From an archaeon (GTDB lineage Archaea; EX4484-52; B79-G9): DNA of 6,091 bases. The notes under the pieces are model-generated. The model did not search any database, was not told the DNA's origin, and was given only the letters and a program-made list of their open reading frames with translations. Shown in pieces: positions 5,697 through 6,091 of this stretch. The position numbers and the translations under genes are program-made. Position 1 is the stretch's first letter, and each line of letters begins with the position of its first letter. The DNA lies in NCBI GenBank assembly GCA_030594585.1, contig JAUVEX010000057.1, positions 1 through 6,091 on the forward strand, written 5' to 3'.

Positions 5697-5710
5697 AACA
5701 CGAAGGAAGA

Positions 5711-5741
5711 GAGAAAAATAAAAAATGGGGGGGTAAACCCC
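5711..5741 (-). terminator. Probable terminator of the truncated surface-protein gene
   Basis: On the minus strand, about 10 bases past the stop, GGGG-TTTA-CCCC can form a short stem and is followed by CCCATTTTTTATTTTT. A small GC stem plus a T-rich run is a reasonable archaeal terminator for the gene ending at 5752. Confidence 0.5.
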
Positions 5742-5751
5742 GTAAACTCAC

Positions 5752-6091
5752 TTATGCGGAAGTTGCAAGTACTGTTAATATTCCCGGTGTCATTGTACCT
5801 ACAGCAGCTCCATATGGAACAAACATTCGTATACCTGCGGCATATGAATCTCCTGGTGTAAGGGTTGTTGTGGAGTATGTTCCGGTATATTGGCATGCTC
5901 CGCCGGCAGCTCCTGGTGCGTCTGCATTAAACCTGTAAAGCCTAACGCTTCCACAGTCTTGTGCAACCTGAGCACAATATGTGGCGCCACCTACAGTTAC
6001 ATTTGCGACACCGTTTGAAGCATCAACCTGAACTATTGCTGCCTGATTGTCTGATAGGTCAATATCACCTGTTGTGTCCGGGTCGTGAGCT
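5752..6091 (-). CDS. C-terminal 112 residues of a secreted or cell-surface protein, 5' end outside window
   Basis: The frame is open from the window edge to TAA at 5752-5754. The composition is rich in Ala, Gly, Thr and Val with little Lys (none in these 112 residues), quite unlike the Lys-rich cytoplasmic neighbours, and alternating stretches such as VANVTVGG and the closing GILTVLATSA suggest beta strands. Counting from the window edge, cysteines are at 39, 46 and 66; 39 and 46 (TYCAQVAQDC) are close enough for a disulfide. There is an acidic stretch DPDTTGDIDLSD at the left end and one N-V-T sequon at residue 30. I do not recognise a family; a pilin-like, S-layer-associated or other beta-sandwich surface protein would fit. 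It reads toward the VWA gene on the same strand but is separated from it by a probable terminator, a hairpin and a promoter, so the two are probably independent units. Confidence 0.65.
   Translation of the reverse strand, partial: AHDPDTTGDIDLSDNQAAIVQVDASNGVANVTVGGATYCAQVAQDCGSVRLYRFNADAPGAAGGACQYTGTYSTTTLTPGDSYAAGIRMFVPYGAAVGTMTPGILTVLATSA

Noticed and set aside
5665..5700. tRNA end or attachment-site remnant, because one strand reads TCCCGGGCAGCCA
   Set aside because: The loop lacks the TTCRA T-loop pattern, and no D-arm, anticodon arm or matching acceptor strand is present nearby.
5666..5938. Plus-strand frame of 90 codons over the hairpin region
   Set aside because: It crosses a terminator-like region and has no promoter or Shine-Dalgarno; the minus-strand frame from 6091 to 5752 has a coherent secreted-protein composition.
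1..6091. CRISPR array, insertion sequence or integrase remnant
   Set aside because: No regularly spaced repeats, transposase or integrase motifs, or terminal inverted repeats were seen on either strand.

Overview
This window is most likely from an archaeon, perhaps one of the small-genome DPANN-type lineages, but no decisive marker gene is present. The case rests on four things. TATA-like elements lie about 25 bases before likely transcript starts. The Shine-Dalgarno sequences are of the GAGGTG type. Spacers are short and AT-rich, with T-run terminators. The nine N-x-S/T sequons in the VWA protein suggest archaeal-type surface glycosylation. The lineage call is inference.

Layout, left to right. 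Positions 1-2501 hold a minus-strand set of three genes, read right to left. First comes a 102-residue coiled-coil protein (2193-2501). Next is a 484-residue lysine-rich protein with several SHOCT-like helical hairpin repeats (674-2128). Five bases after that starts a four-helix membrane protein with an HELFH zinc-protease motif, cut by the window edge (1-668). Positions 2502-2606 are a divergent promoter region with two back-to-back TATA boxes. Positions 2607-4603 hold, on the plus strand, a MoxR-family AAA+ ATPase and a DUF58 protein. Immediately convergent, with only four bases between the stop codons, is a minus-strand membrane-anchored von Willebrand factor A (VWA) protein of the BatA type (4608-5588). 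Positions 5589-5751 carry its promoter, a strong GC-rich hairpin and a probable terminator. Positions 5752-6091 hold the C-terminal end of a secreted, Ala/Gly/Thr-rich protein on the minus strand.

How they may work together. MoxR, DUF58 and BatA-type VWA proteins are a recurrent partnership in bacteria and archaea. The AAA+ ATPase is thought to act through metal-binding VWA-like partners to mature or remodel cell-envelope protein complexes. Here the partner genes face each other instead of lying in one operon. The divergent coiled-coil / SHOCT-repeat / membrane protease set shares a promoter region with MoxR. It could be a functional partner (scaffold plus intramembrane protease), but that link is inferred from position only. 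Both end genes are truncated by the window.
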